From Scylla paramamosain (lineage: Eukaryota; Arthropoda; Malacostraca; Decapoda; Portunidae): a stretch of DNA of 64,000 bases. Below, piece after piece: positions 41,753 to 53,257 of this stretch. Location: the NCBI RefSeq assembly GCF_035594125.1, contig NC_087192.1, forward strand, positions 10,431,001 through 10,495,000. The letters are read 5' to 3'. Every line of letters starts with the position of its first letter. The first letter of the stretch is position 1. The notes beneath the pieces were generated by a model. The model was not told the DNA's origin and searched no databases. It saw only the letters and a list, made by a program, of their open reading frames with translations. A program made the position numbers and the translations under genes.

Positions 41753-43200
41753 TTATCTGCGCAACTGATCTGGTATTAGTTTTAAGCATTCTAATTTGTA
41801 TTTATCATAAATTTTCAATATTTTCAGATTTTTAAATAAAGGAGCTGTGTGTTCATAATGGCCAACATTACTCAGTGCACGTACAATTCTCATTTGAACC
41901 AGAACAAGGGAATTCAGTGTAGTCTTCGTTGCCATACCCCAGCCAACATTACAATATTGCAAATACGGATAAAATAAAGAGTAATAGATAGTACACAATG
42001 TATCAGTAGATAATAAATTCCTAATTTTGTACAGTATTCCTAAGGATGTTGATAATTTATCATTTATTTTCTCAACGTATTCACTCCAAACAAGTTTATC
42101 ATCTACTACTACTCCTAAATATTTAATTGAACGAATCCTCTTTATTTCTTGCTCACAAATTTTAATACGAGTCTCACCGAAGCTTCTGTTAGCTGAGAAT
42201 ACAAGATAATTTGTTTTTTGCACGTTTAATAAAAGTTTGTTGCTTAGTAACCAAGAAGACATTTTATTAAGTTCAGTATTTAAAGTCATAGTCAGGGAGT
42301 TTGTCGATATCAGTATATATAATATTTGTATAATCAGCAAAAATTGTAAAATTTAATAATTGTGATGATTTAATTATATAACTTATGTAGAGCAAAAATA
42401 ACAATGGATGAAGTGTAGAGCCTTGTGGCACTCCTGTTGTGGCATTGAAGTAATCAGAGGTTGTATTGTTAAGAATTGTACGTTGTAATCTGTTCCTCAA
42501 ATAATTCCTAAACCAGTCATTATATTTATCCCTTATGCCATAGAAATTTAGTTTCTAGACCATTATCTCGTGATCTAAAGTATCAAAAGCTTTTTTAGAT
42601 CAAGGGAAACACTGATAACAAATTTTTTCTTACCTAAATTATTTAGGATTAAATCAAGTAATTTAGTTGAGCCTAACTTTGGAGAAAATTTTTTTCTGAA
42701 GCCAAACTGGCATTTAGTTAATATATGGTTACTATCAAGGAATTATATTAATCTATTATACATTGCTCTTTCATAGATCCTGCTAACACAAGGAAGTGTG
42801 GATATTGGCCGGTAGTTAATTAATGTCATCCGCCTTCCCTCCTTTATAAGCCGAAATTACTTTACCAATCTTCAGCCTCTCAGGAAAAAATATATGTTTG
42901 AAAAGATTTATTTATCATTTTAGAAATTACTGGAGCTAATACTGGAGCAGTTTTCTTAAGAACTTTAGTTTGAATATTATCAAATCCTGGCGCTGATTCT
43001 TTAAGTGAGTTAATGATTGTTGTTATTTCCTCCGGTGAGGTGTCCGATGGCAGGGACTCTTGATGGTTGTGTGTGAGAGGTAAGACAGTAGATCCGTGTC
43101 AGACCGAGGTAAAGTGCTGGCAAGGTACTTACCAACACTCACAAAATACTTATTGAAGTGGTTACTCAACATTTGGGGGTCAGTCACTCCAAAATTATTA
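41753..43200 (-). pseudogene. ORF2 reverse transcriptase of the two-ORF element, broken
   Basis: Visible in order: INYRPISTLPCVSRIYE (42830), KCQFGFRKKFS (42710), a frameshifted SLDL block (42590), FNATTGVPQGSTLHPLLF (42440), LNFTIFADYTNIIY where the catalytic ADD reads ADY (42350), then MSSWLLSNKLLLNVQKTNYLVF (42250), IKYLGVVVDDKLVW and a thumb segment ending at 41753. Loss of the second catalytic Asp plus frameshifts shows it is dead. Confidence 0.8.
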
Positions 43201-43235
43201 ATGGTTAAATAATCAATTTTGTTTAACTCTTTGAT

Positions 43236-44460
43236 TTATTGACAATTTGATTTATGACTTCCGAAGTTTTTTTTTGCCATTGCTCTTGTTATCCACAAAT
43301 TTCTTTTGATATTGATTTTTTTTTTGCATTTAATAACATTATTAACTTTATTTCTATATCCTCTGTACTTTTGGCCAAAGATTATGAGTTTTCCTACATA
43401 CTTTCTGTATAGAGCGTGTCTTTCCTTAATATGATTAACCAGTTCAGATATAATCCATGGTTTGCCTTGTCTCTTAGACATAATTTTTAGACTTTAAAGG
43501 TAAAGCTTTCTCAACTACATCAATAATGGTACTGGAGACTACTGGTTCATAAACCTTGTCCGGGTCGTCATCTAGATTCAATTGATCAATCTCTTGTTTC
43601 ATTAACTGACGTATATTATTTTGATTCATGTTAATGTAATCCCGATATGAAAATTATATATTTTCAGCATTATCTGTTCTACCTTTAAGGCATATGAACG
43701 GTAAGAAATTAACTGTTAACTGAATGCCACTTTTTTAAACTAGGTCGTTACTCTTCGTCCAGATATGGTCAATAATTGTCGCACTTAATTTACATACTCT
43801 TGTTGCTCTGTTAATGCACGGATACAAGCCGAAACTTGACAGGAGATTAGTGTAGCCTTTAACATTGCTACATTTATTTAATACATTAATGTCTATATCA
43901 CCAAGCAGAATGCATTCCTTCCGTGTTTTACTCACATAATTCAAGATTATTTCAAATTCTCGAAGAAATAATTTAATACTAGCATTAGGTCTCCGATAAA
44001 TTACACCAACAATCATGTGTTTTCCCATGAAAAACAATCAATAAGTAAAATGTTTCTAAAGAGTCATTAGATCTGCATAATTCATTTATAACACAATGAA
44101 ATATAATTCTTCAAGTACAGACACACCCTACCCCCACAGTGGTTCCTGTTGTTAATGATCAACACGTAGCCCGGTAGCTTATAAAGATTTACAATATCGT
44201 CTGATACTTTTGTTTCACAGAATGCCATTATGTCCAATGAAATAGAATCAGATGTTATACCTATTGTGTGGATAAAATTTGTGTTATACCAGTTGTGTGG
44301 ATAAAGTTATGTGGAATACTGTTAATATTATACAATAATAGCGAAGGTAATTTGCTAGTTTCAAACAGCAGTTCAAATTCATGTTGATTGTAATAATCAG
44401 AGCTTGGAATTGACATTGTTTAAACTATTCAACTCAGGGTCACAGTCATCTAAGATATGA
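43236..44460 (-). pseudogene. ORF2 endonuclease and linker of the two-ORF element
   Basis: The region 44300-44100 reads FCETKVSDDIVNLYKL, NNRNHCGGRVCLYL. The region 44037-43735 reads HMIVGVIYRRPNASI, ECILLGDIDINVL and TIIDHIWT, the GDxN-type and DHI endonuclease blocks. The region 43481-43236 reads KPWIISELVNHIKERHALYRKYV, the linker typical before reverse transcriptases of this class. Frameshifted in several places. Confidence 0.75.
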
Positions 44461-44632
44461 GAATCACTATAACCACTCACAAAATCATAAGTTATTAAAT
44501 TCTTCAAAATTAAGAACTGGAGCATAATCATCACCAAGCAACTGAATTACTTCCACATCACTTAAGTGTAGAAAGAACATTAATGATAGGGAGAACTATT
44601 TGATGTGCAGTGTTTAGTACGTATTATAAAGT

Positions 44633-45652
44633 TTACTTATTTCTATGTTTTATTCTTCGTTGTGTCGTATTCTCCCGTCCTTTCTCCTCCTCACGGACAT
44701 CATCACTGCCAGCGACCTGCAGCAAGGCACCAGCTGCACCAGGCTCCCGAGCACCACCATCAGCAGCACCAGGAGCACCACCGCGAGCAGCAAAAGCGCC
44801 AGCACCTCCAAGAGTCTGTGCAGGTGTGACTCCATCAACAGCAGTCCAAGCAGGAGTGATACCAGCAGCAGCTCTACCACCATCTGGAGTCCGGGCAAGA
44901 ATGACTGCAGCAGCAAGGGTCTGAGCAGGAGTGACAGTCACCACAGAGGCAGCTGACCCAGCTACAGACGAGCCCTGGGTCTGCGTTGCTCGTTCGCCTC
45001 GTTCACGGATCACTAGCTTAGTATGACTGAAATAAGCTAGTTTACCCTCTGCTCTTGCCTTTCTCAATTCCGTTAGTTGTGACTTTCTTGGTTTTACCGA
45101 AGCTTCGCACAGGTCTTCATTGATGTAGATGTTTTTCGTATTCTTCAGTTTAGCTGAATTTCGTAAGGCCCACTGACGATCTTCCAATTTGCTGAAACGA
45201 GCAACAACGGTTCGGGGACGAGTAGAGAACTTCGATCCTACCCTATGAGCTCGCTCAAGCTGTATCGTGCCAATCTCTAACTTGCCTCGAAGCAGTTGTT
45301 GAATCTTGACTTGCGTTTCTTCCCACGTCTCGTTCGGTGATTCGTCGAGGCCATCAAAGCGCAGGTTGTTACGTCTTGAGTAATCTTCTTGGTAATCAAT
45401 TCGTTTTTGTAGCATGTCTAGCTTCACATCAAACTCAGATTTCTTGCCAATTTCTTTCTTCAACATTGTCACTTCTTCAATAAGTGTCTTGTTAACGGTC
45501 TTCCATTCTTCTAACTCCTTCTGTGTGAGCTCCAACGAGCGAATCAACTCATTGTTATGACTCTCAACTTGCCTTATTCTGCTGGTGAGGCCCTTCATCA
45601 CCATTTCCATAGCGTCCTTATATGCTTGTTGTTGCAGTCTTGATATCCTCAT
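44633..45652 (-). CDS. ORF1 protein of a non-LTR retrotransposon (coiled coil plus RRM-like), 339 residues
   Basis: It is open from ATG to stop. Residues about 15-95 form a heptad-rich coiled coil (TSRIRQVESHNNELIRSLEL and following, ending IDYQEDYSRR). Residues about 95-175 match the RRM-like domain of L1/transposase-22 type ORF1 proteins (NNLRFDGLDES, IQLERAHRVG, TVVARFSKLEDRQWALRN). Residues about 180-220 match the C-terminal domain (PRKSQLTELRKARAEGKLAY). Such proteins trimerise and coat the element RNA. The last 115 residues are an Ala/Gly-rich tail with repeated VTPAQTL and ITPAW phrases, unusual for the family. ORF2 downstream is dead, so self-mobilisation is excluded, but the protein could still be made. 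Confidence 0.8.
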   Translation of the reverse strand: MRISRLQQQAYKDAMEMVMKGLTSRIRQVESHNNELIRSLELTQKELEEWKTVNKTLIEEVTMLKKEIGKKSEFDVKLDMLQKRIDYQEDYSRRNNLRFDGLDESPNETWEETQVKIQQLLRGKLEIGTIQLERAHRVGSKFSTRPRTVVARFSKLEDRQWALRNSAKLKNTKNIYINEDLCEASVKPRKSQLTELRKARAEGKLAYFSHTKLVIRERGERATQTQGSSVAGSAASVVTVTPAQTLAAAVILARTPDGGRAAAGITPAWTAVDGVTPAQTLGGAGAFAARGGAPGAADGGAREPGAAGALLQVAGSDDVREEEKGRENTTQRRIKHRNK

Positions 45653-45745
45653 ATGTCAACATTGCTAGTTTGGACAAATAACAAAGTCACAAACCAAGCA
45701 GGAGCACAGAGCAAAGCACTATACGTCCGATCGCTAAGGCAGTCA

Positions 45746-45748
45746 GTT

Positions 45749-45836
<88 letters not shown>
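45746..45836. repeat. (CT)n array at the 5' end of the two-ORF element
   Basis: About 44 ct units. Confidence 0.97.
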
Positions 45837-45838
<2 letters not shown>

Positions 45839-46004
45839 TTTCTAACATGATACGAGCCATTTATCTAAGAATTCAAAACAACTGCTGGTAACAGTATTGG
45901 ATTCCGGTTCTACTTAATTTTTTTCAACAGCATAAATTAAATTTATCAATTTATCAATTACTGCTAAGGGAAAATTTGCTTTTCAGTACTTAGAATGTTA
46001 TATG

Positions 46005-46054
<50 letters not shown>

Positions 46055-46265
46055 TTTGTCTTAAGAATCAGTAAAACGCCTAGGAAAACAATTGACGAGC
46101 GAAGTGCATGAGGAATAGTGCTGGAAATATTAAATTATTTATTTTTCTTTGTAAGTTGTATTAATGTTATTAACTACAAAATTTGAGGTTTATCATTTCA
46201 TTAATTGAAAAGTTAGTGGCAATTTCAGGCACCAAGCACATAACACACTTGACTAATATTCAAAT
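45837..46265. repeat. AT-rich sequence with a (CA)n array
   Basis: (CA)n at 46009-46053. The flanks show no recognisable feature. Confidence 0.6.
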
Positions 46266-46912
46266 CATTCTAGCTCAAAAACCTTGTAAGAGGTCAATCG
46301 TTGCGGTATATACCGTTATATAGGAAATTTCATTCTGCGTTGAGTGATGTACATCCGGTATCGTTGAGACAAAAGGAAGTTGATGGAAATTGCAGAAAAC
46401 TGAGAGTGACTTTACAAAATCCCATTTCCGACACCTTTCTACTTTTTGAAAGTTAGCAATTGACTTCATCAAATAGAAGAGATGAAACTTATATCATATA
46501 AAATTGATAGACTTTTGCTACGATGTGGTGCTAATTTAGTTACGATCGGCCGCGTAGTTACGTAGATATTAGCATTTGAATAGCTTTACAGGCGGTGCGG
46601 GGCATAGCGCCTAGCCTAATAAAAAAAAAAAAATTCTAGCTCAATATTTTGCATGAGCCAAATAATTGTCCTATATACCATTGGATAGGACATTTCATTC
46701 TGCGTTCAATGGTATGTGTCCGATCTTATTGAGACAAAAATAAGACGGTGAAAATTTAGTAGTTTCTAAGAAATTCCATTTTTGACACCCTTCTAATATT
46801 TGTAAGTTAAACATTGACTTTACGCGATAGAAGAGATGACACCTTCATCATATAAAATTGTTAGAGTTGTATTATCATATGGTGCTAATGTTAGCGTTTG
46901 AATAGCGTACGG
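46266..46912. repeat. Diverged 367-bp-period tandem pair
   Basis: attctagctca starts at 46266 and again at 46633. Both units continue in parallel through atttcattctgcgtt, gagacaaaa, gatagaagagatga, tatcatataaaattg, gtggtgctaat and tagc(a/g)tttgaatagc. Unit 1 ends in gcctaat followed by A(13); unit 2 ends in a (TTGGG)n array. The A-run suggests each unit was a retroposed or tail-bearing repeat. Confidence 0.85.
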
Positions 46913-47000
46913 TCGGGACGGGTCGGGTTGGGTCGGGTTGGGTTGGGTTGGGTTGGGTTGGGTTGGGTTGGGTTGGGTCGGGCCGGACGGGCTGGGCCGG
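46913..47000 (+). repeat. (TTGGG)n pentanucleotide array
   Basis: About 12 ttggg/tcggg units (46915-46982), then GC-rich gggccgg sequence. The G-rich strand is the plus strand and could form G-quadruplexes. It terminates unit 2 of the 367-bp pair. Confidence 0.9.
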
Positions 47001-48879
47001 GCCGCTCAAAATGAAACTCCAACCTTCATCATAGTAAACTTCACTTCGCTCGTAATAATTTAGGAGATTCTTCAAAATTTTATAATTGGCAACCTGACAT
47101 GGTCAGCATTTTGCCTTCTTTGTATTCACGCAGCCTCGCATCCCATCAGAGCACAGGAACAACTTGGCGATGACATCGAACTGCGCATTGTGGAATATGA
47201 GCTACTAACGGTGCAATTTTTCACCGATGAGACTCCAAAAGTTGATATTTATGCTGCTGAAGTGATATAGGATATACAGACCAGCCTCAGGCTTCTCCTG
47301 CAGCTCCTGAGAGCCTGCAAGGCCTGAGGAATGTTCGGAGTTAGCGATGTTTGTCCTTCTCAGTCTTGGTGAAGTGCTTGATGTAGCTCATGGTAAAGAA
47401 AGTACACTGATTCTTATTGTTTCGTCACACACCGGACCTTCAAATATCTAACATTACTCACGTTTTCGTCAAACAGTTATCTAAATGTCAGCCACTAAGG
47501 CACACAAACCGTAACTAACTCCACTACGCTTATCTCAGCGTTTGTGGGAAATTTTGAATACATGACTTCCTTAGCACACTCCTAAATTTAAATTTGAATA
47601 GTTGTTCCTTATCTAACTGCACTGAGAGGAAAATTAATTGATTTAGGAACTGCCAGAAAAAAGATGAACTACTAAAAAATACAAGGATAAGTCCCTATAA
47701 TGGTAGGCTGATCAATTTTCCTATTATTGAAATCTCAGTAAGCTAGCAGACACTGTGATGAATTAACCGCCAGGCCACCCGCGACGAAAAAAAAAAAAAA
47801 AATCTGAATGTTGTTGTCTGGAAGTTGGAGTGCTGGATCGTTATGGTGGCGTGGGCTGTGTAGACTGGAATCCTCCCTGCCATTTCTGGCATGGACAATC
47901 GAGTATGGGGAGAGAGAGAACACGTTTTGCTTAAAAGGAATAATGGTAAGACTTAAAAACATAAAGAAAACATATTGTTGTGGCAGAAAGAAGCGCTGGA
48001 GACTCCTTAGGTTAGTGAGAGTTGAACGAACCTCTGCAGGAGGATTTTGATGAATACTTGATGATAATTATGAATAATCTTTACCATCTGTCTGCAGCAA
48101 ATTCCTCAATATAATATCCTTAATATCGGTCCTACGATTCGAACTCTTTGTAAACAGGGGTGTCAGGACGCCTCCGGAAATAAATTGTGCAACATTTTTA
48201 TTTTCTCATTTTTACTACAAATAAATTTTGGCTAACGACACGATGAGAAAAATTTTCTCCATTTTTTATATTTTTTTTATATAACCTAAAATGGAGAAAT
48301 TATTCTGATTAATATTCTTACTTCAAGCACTCAACACACTATTAACAAATTCATGAATAATAGTGACGCGTGTCTGCTAAATGTATTTATTTACCTCATG
48401 AAAGTGTATGATGAATTAACTGCCACTTTTCCCCATCTACTCGTATTAGTGTGGGACCATTCCCTTTCCATCACGTGGTCCGCGAGCCCCGTACTGATTA
48501 ATGCTGTCTGCTTTCCCCCATTTTCACCGTTGTAACTTTTTTTTTTTCTTTCTGTATGGTTACTGATGCAATGTGGGCCATGACAACTGCTCCAAGTCTG
48601 CCGCCTAATCGGTGAGGGGAGGGGCCATACCCTGCCATGTCTCAGCAAGCTGAAGTTAACTGAAATCACTATAGGTGACGCTGATATTGGAGTTAGAATG
48701 GAACGTGAGGATGGAACTGGGAGCCGTAGTGTGGGAGGCCAAGCGTGGCTCTGATCTCACCTGGCACAGCCTCGTTCTCCTCAGTTATATACACTCACCT
48801 GCACTTGGATTTTTCCTTTATTGGACGAAGTAATTTTTTTTTTTTTTGTACGATCTTTTATTTCGATGTTATCAATTCT

Positions 48880-48884
<5 letters not shown>
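47001..48884. other. Anonymous stretch, about 1.9 kb
   Basis: Contains an A-run at 47787-47801, T-runs at 48538-48547 and 48834-48846, and no recognisable coding domain, RNA gene or repeat family on either strand. Confidence 0.35.

Positions 48885-48953
<69 letters not shown>
48885..48953. repeat. (GA)n microsatellite
   Basis: About 35 uninterrupted ga units followed by gaggaggggga. Confidence 0.97.
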
Positions 48954-48957
<4 letters not shown>

Positions 48958-49455
48958 GGGGAGGGGATTGCCTTGTATCACGGTGTGCAGCGCAACTGTC
49001 AATAACAGCAAGGCTTGTGAAGGACATCTCCAGGCTGGGTCTGGCGTCACTTTGAGAGCGCAGAACCGTACTTGCAACATCGCTCAGAATAAAGGACTGA
49101 TGAATAGCGTTGGATCTGATTTGGAGACCCTTCACCATAACGTTTCGAAAGAGGGTTGAGAGAAGACTGCCGCGCCGCTGTCAGCCACTGCTGACTGTGG
49201 TCTTATTTATTTATTTATTTATTTATTTATCTTTTTTAAGATTTTGTGGATTTGAAGCAAAAAGTTTTCTCCCAGAGGGAAAACATTTACTTGTGAGTGA
49301 GTGTCTGTCACTTCTTAATAGTGAGTCAGTCTCAGGATGCATCGGCATAAAAGCGTTTCAAAATTCATTCTGTGGAGGCTGGAGTTCCCACGTTGTTAAG
49401 CTTAATTCTAATTCTTACCATTATATCAACGCTTTAGTTGTGCTTATATATACGA

Positions 49456-49456
<1 letters not shown>
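48954..49456. other. Anonymous stretch with a (TTTA)n run
   Basis: (TTTA)n at 49203-49231. Nothing else recognised. Confidence 0.35.

Positions 49457-49549
<93 letters not shown>
49457..49549. repeat. (AT)n array
   Basis: About 92 bp of at dinucleotides. It abuts the left member of an inverted-repeat pair. Confidence 0.97.
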
Positions 49550-49551
<2 letters not shown>

Positions 49552-49566
49552 CAGCAACCAGGCAGT

Positions 49567-49868
49567 GAACCTTGCAAAAATACATCCCCAAGCAGGTTAT
49601 GACTGATTTTGGTAGAAGCTGTGTAGGTTCAGGATCTGAATGATGGCATCGTTGAGCGTTTTGAGAAATTCAAGATGGCGTCCAAGATAGCCTCCACGGA
49701 ACGTGATTCTTAAATTGGTTCGAAAATGCTTATTTCTTCAACGATTTTTCATGCAATATATCAAAGATCCGGTTTTTGAGGTCAAGGATTTAATTTAATG
49801 ACCATAAAAGAACTGCATATCATAACTTTTTTCATTATACTCATATTCAAATGATTTCATGCTTCAAC
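49567..49868 (+). repeat. Long inverted repeat, left arm
   Basis: It pairs with 54828-55115 in opposite orientation. Shared strings are caggttatgactgatttt, gcgttttgagaa, ttcaagatggcgtcca, attcttaaattggtt and tttgaggtcaagga. Identity is moderate with indels. The arms enclose J1 copy C and an unclassified ORF remnant. Confidence 0.7.
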
Positions 49869-50249
49869 AAGCAGTGCTCAGACATCCGATGCTGTGCTAC
49901 TTGCACAAATTGTTATTATTAACTACAGGCACCCCTGTAATAACATTTTGACCTTGAAAATATATCATTTGGAATCTATATCAAATAAATGCCATAATAG
50001 TCTCTTTGAAGTTATTAAAAATAAATAACAAAGATTACACATCAAGAGCAAGATCTGTCCCAAAAGTAAATCACCTGTTTCTTATACCAAAGTCTAACTA
50101 CACACAGAATTCCTTGAAAATCAGTTCATGAAAGATGAGATATCATGTTAACAAGCAGACGGACGCACAAACAAAGAAACCAGCACCAACGAAAACATAA
50201 TTTCCTTCGTGGAATTAAATTAAAAATCAGTTGACAAGACTACATGGAA
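49869..50249. other. Anonymous stretch ending in a possible widespread repeat terminus
   Basis: The phrase agacggacgcacaaacaaag followed by gaaaacataatttccttcgt (50158-50207) resembles, from memory, termini of repeats common in marine invertebrates. It may be the inner end of the element that owns the inverted repeat. Confidence 0.35.
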
Positions 50250-50338
50250 ATGCACTGAAATGCCAGTCCCATAAAATGGTCAAAGCAGTGGTCAAAAATT
50301 GGTGGATAAGTGTCTTGAAACCTCCCTCTTGAAGGAAT

Positions 50339-51655
50339 TCAAGTCATAGGAAGGTGGAAATAGAGAAGCAGGTAGGGAGTTCCAGAGTTTACCAGAGAAA
50401 GGGATGAATGATTGAGAATACTGGTTAACTCTTGCCTTGCGTTAGAGAGGTGGACAGAATAGGGGTGAGAGAAAGAAGAAAGTCTTGTGCAGCGAGGCCG
50501 CGGAAGGAGGGGAGGCATGCAGTTAGCAAGATCAGAAGAGCAGTTGGCATGAAAATAGCGGTAGAAGACAGCTAGATATGCAACATTGCAGCGGTGAGAG
50601 AGGGGCTGAAGATAGTCAGTTAGAGGAGAGGAGTTGATGAGACGAAAAGCTTTTGATTCCACCCTGTCTAGAAGAGCAGTATGAGTGGAACCCCCCCAGA
50701 CATGTGAAGCATACTCCATACATGGACGGATAAGGCCCTTGTACAGAGTTAGCAGCTGGGGGGGTGAGAAAAACTGGCGGAGACGTCTCAGAACACCTAA
50801 CTTCATAGAATCTGTTTTAGCTAGAGATGAGATGTGAAGTTTCCAGTTCAGATTATAAGTAAAGGACAGACCGAGGATGTTCAGTGTAGAAGAGGGGGAC
50901 AGTTGAGTGTCATTGAAGAAGAGGGGATAGTTGTCTGGAAGGTTGTGTCGAGTTGATAGATGGAGGAATTGAGTTTTTGAGGCATTGAACAATACCAAGT
51001 TTGCTCTGCCCCAATCAGAAATTTTAGAAAGATCAGACGTCAGGCGTTCTGTGGCTTCCCTGCGTGATATGTTTACCTCCTGAAGGGTTGGACGTCTATG
51101 AAAAGACGTGGAAAAGTGCAGGGTGGTATCATCAGCATAGGAGTGGATAGGACAAGAAGTTTGGTTTAGAAGATCATTAATGAATAATAAGAAGAGAGTG
51201 GGTGACAGGACAGAACCCTGAGGAACACCACTGTTAATAGATTTAGGAGAAGAACAGTGACCGTCTTCCACAGCAGCAATAGAACGGTCGGAAAGGAAAC
51301 TTGAGATGAAGTTACAGAGAGATGGATAGAAACCGTAGGAGGGTAGTTTAGAAATCAAAGCTTTGTGCCAGACTCTATCAAAGGCTTTTGATATGTCCAA
51401 GGCAACAGCAAAAGTTTCACCAAAGTCTCTAAAAGAGGATGACCAAGACTCAGTAAGGAAAGCCAGAAGATCACCAGTAGAGCGGCCTTGACGGAACCCA
51501 TACTGGCGATCAGATAGAATGTTGTGAAGTGATAGATGTTTAAGAATCTTCCTGTTGAGGATAGATTCAAAAACTTTAGATAAGCAGGAAATTAAAGCAA
51601 TAGGACGGTAGTTTGAGGGATTAGAGCGGTCACCCTTTTTAGGAACAGGTTGAAT
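50339..51655 (-). pseudogene. J1 copy C ORF, reverse transcriptase core and C-terminus
   Basis: The continuation of the reverse transcriptase includes [48 protein letters not shown] (block A Asp), NSGVPQGSVLSPTLFLLF and HSYADDTTLHFST, the intact catalytic block. It goes on through [20 protein letters not shown] and MEYASHVWGGSTHT to the C-terminus. A 5-bp duplication near 50440 (cttgccttgcg) shifts the frame inside SNARVNQ, so the last 30 residues are garbled. Catalytic residues are preserved. Confidence 0.88.
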
Positions 51656-53257
51656 TTAGGCAAACTTCCAGCAAGAAGGAAAGGTAGATGTTGACAGACA
51701 GAGCTGAAAGAGTTTGACTAGGCAAGGTGCAAGCACGGAGGCACAGTTTCGGAGAACAATAGGAGGGACCCCATCAGGTCCATAAGCCTTCTGAGGGTTT
51801 AGGCCAGCGAGGGCATGGAAAACATCATTGCGAAGAATTTTAATATGTGGCATGAAGTAGTCAGAGGGTGGAGGAGAGAAAGGAACAAGCCCAGAATCGT
51901 CCAAGGTAATGTTTTTAGCAAAGGTTTGAGCAAAGAGTTCAGCTTTATAAATAGATGTGATAGCAGTGGTGCCATCTGGTTGAAGTAGAGGAGGGAAAGA
52001 AGAAGAAGCAAAGTTATTGGAGATATTTTTGGCTAGATGCCAGAAATCACGAGGGGAGTTAGATCTTGAAAGGTTTTGACATTTTCTGTTAATGAAGGAA
52101 TTTTTGGCTAGTTGGAGAACAGACTTGGCATGGTTCCGGGCAGAAATATAAAGTGCATGAGATTCTGGTGATGGAAGGCTTAAGTACCTTTTGTGGGCCA
52201 CCTCTCTATCATGTATAGCACGAGAACAAGCTGTGTTAAACCAAGGTTTAGAAGATTTAGGACGAGAAAAAGAGTGAGGAATGTACGCCTCCATGCCAGA
52301 CACTATCACCTCTGATATGCTCTCAGCACACAAAGACGGGTCTCTGACACGGAAGCAGTAGTCATTCCAAGGAAAATCAGCGAAATACCTCCTCAGGTCC
52401 CCCCAACTAGCAGAGGCAAAACGCCAGAGGCACCTTCGCTTAGGGGGATCCTGAGGAGGGATTGGAGTGATAGGACAAGATAAAGATATGAGATTGTGAT
52501 GGGAGGAGCCCAACGGAGAAGAAAGGGTGACAGCATAAGCAGAAGGATTAGAGGTCAGGAAAAGGTCAAGAATGTTGGGCGTATCTCCAAGACGGTCAGG
52601 AATACGAGTAGGGTGTTGCACCAATTGCTCTAGGTCATGGAGGATAGCAAAGTTGTAGGCTAGTTCACCAGGATGGTCAGTGAAGGGAGAGGAAAGCCAA
52701 AGCTGGTGGTGAACATTGAAGTCTCCAAGAATGGAGATCTCTGCAAAAGGGAAGAGGGTCAGAATGTGCTCCACTTTGGAAGTTAAGTAGTCAAAGAATT
52801 TCTTATAGTCAGAGGAGTTAGGAGAGAGGTATACAGCACAGATAAATTTAGTATGAGAATGACTCTGTAGTCGTAGCCAGATGGTGGAAAACTTGGAAGA
52901 TTCAAGAGCGTGGGCACGAGAGCAGGTTAAGTCATTGCGCACATAAACGCAGCATCCAGCTTTGGATCGAAAATGAGGATAGAGAAAGTAGGAGGGAACA
53001 GAAAAGGGGCTACTGTCAGTTGCCTCAGACACCTGAGTTTCAGTGAGGAAAAGAAGATGAGGTTTAGAAGAGGAGAGGTGGTGTTCTACAGATTGAAAAT
53101 TAGATCTTAGACCGCGAATGTTGCAGAAGTTAATGAAGAAAAAGTTGAGGGGGGTGTCAAGACACTTAGGGTCGTCGACAGAAAGGCAGTCCGACCTGGG
53201 GACATTTATGGTCCCCTCCCCAGATGGGGACTCCGAGGCTGGTGTAGGAGTCGCCAT
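51656..53257 (-). pseudogene. J1 copy C ORF, N-terminal 533 codons (endonuclease and reverse transcriptase start)
   Basis: Starts [13 protein letters not shown]-type endonuclease: NIRGLRSN at residues 46-53, LTET (catalytic Glu) at 71-74, LGDFNVHH at 177-184, and SHHNLISLS at 252-260, where copy A has the usual SDH, so the catalytic Asp is His here. The linker includes [22 protein letters not shown]. The reverse transcriptase begins [10 protein letters not shown] at about 490. The frame ends at residue 533 (CWKFA) because the next Tyr codon is changed to TAA; the reading frame continues beyond it. This ORF encodes DNA nicking and target-primed reverse transcription in active relatives. No Cys-rich ORF1 is seen upstream. 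Confidence 0.9.

Larger units (their letters stand above)
41640..45745 (-). mobile_element. Two-ORF non-LTR retrotransposon, ORF1 open and ORF2 decayed
   Basis: Read 45745 to 41640: a short leader, an open 339-codon ORF1, a roughly 150-bp gap, endonuclease remains (44460-43735), linker (43481-43236) and reverse transcriptase (43200-41753). Order and spacing fit one full-length element of about 4.1 kb. The contrast between an unbroken ORF1 and a broken ORF2 is noteworthy. The family differs from J1, RTE-like and CR1-like elements in this window. The clade is not certain. Confidence 0.75.

Noticed and set aside
44605..44956. Plus-strand Ser/Thr/His-rich ORFs
   Set aside because: Opposite-strand shadows of the Ala/Gly-rich tail of the ORF1 protein.
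48781..49159. Overlapping ORFs around (GA)n at 48.9 kb as a gene
   Set aside because: Most residues come from the microsatellite and neither flank contains a recognisable domain.
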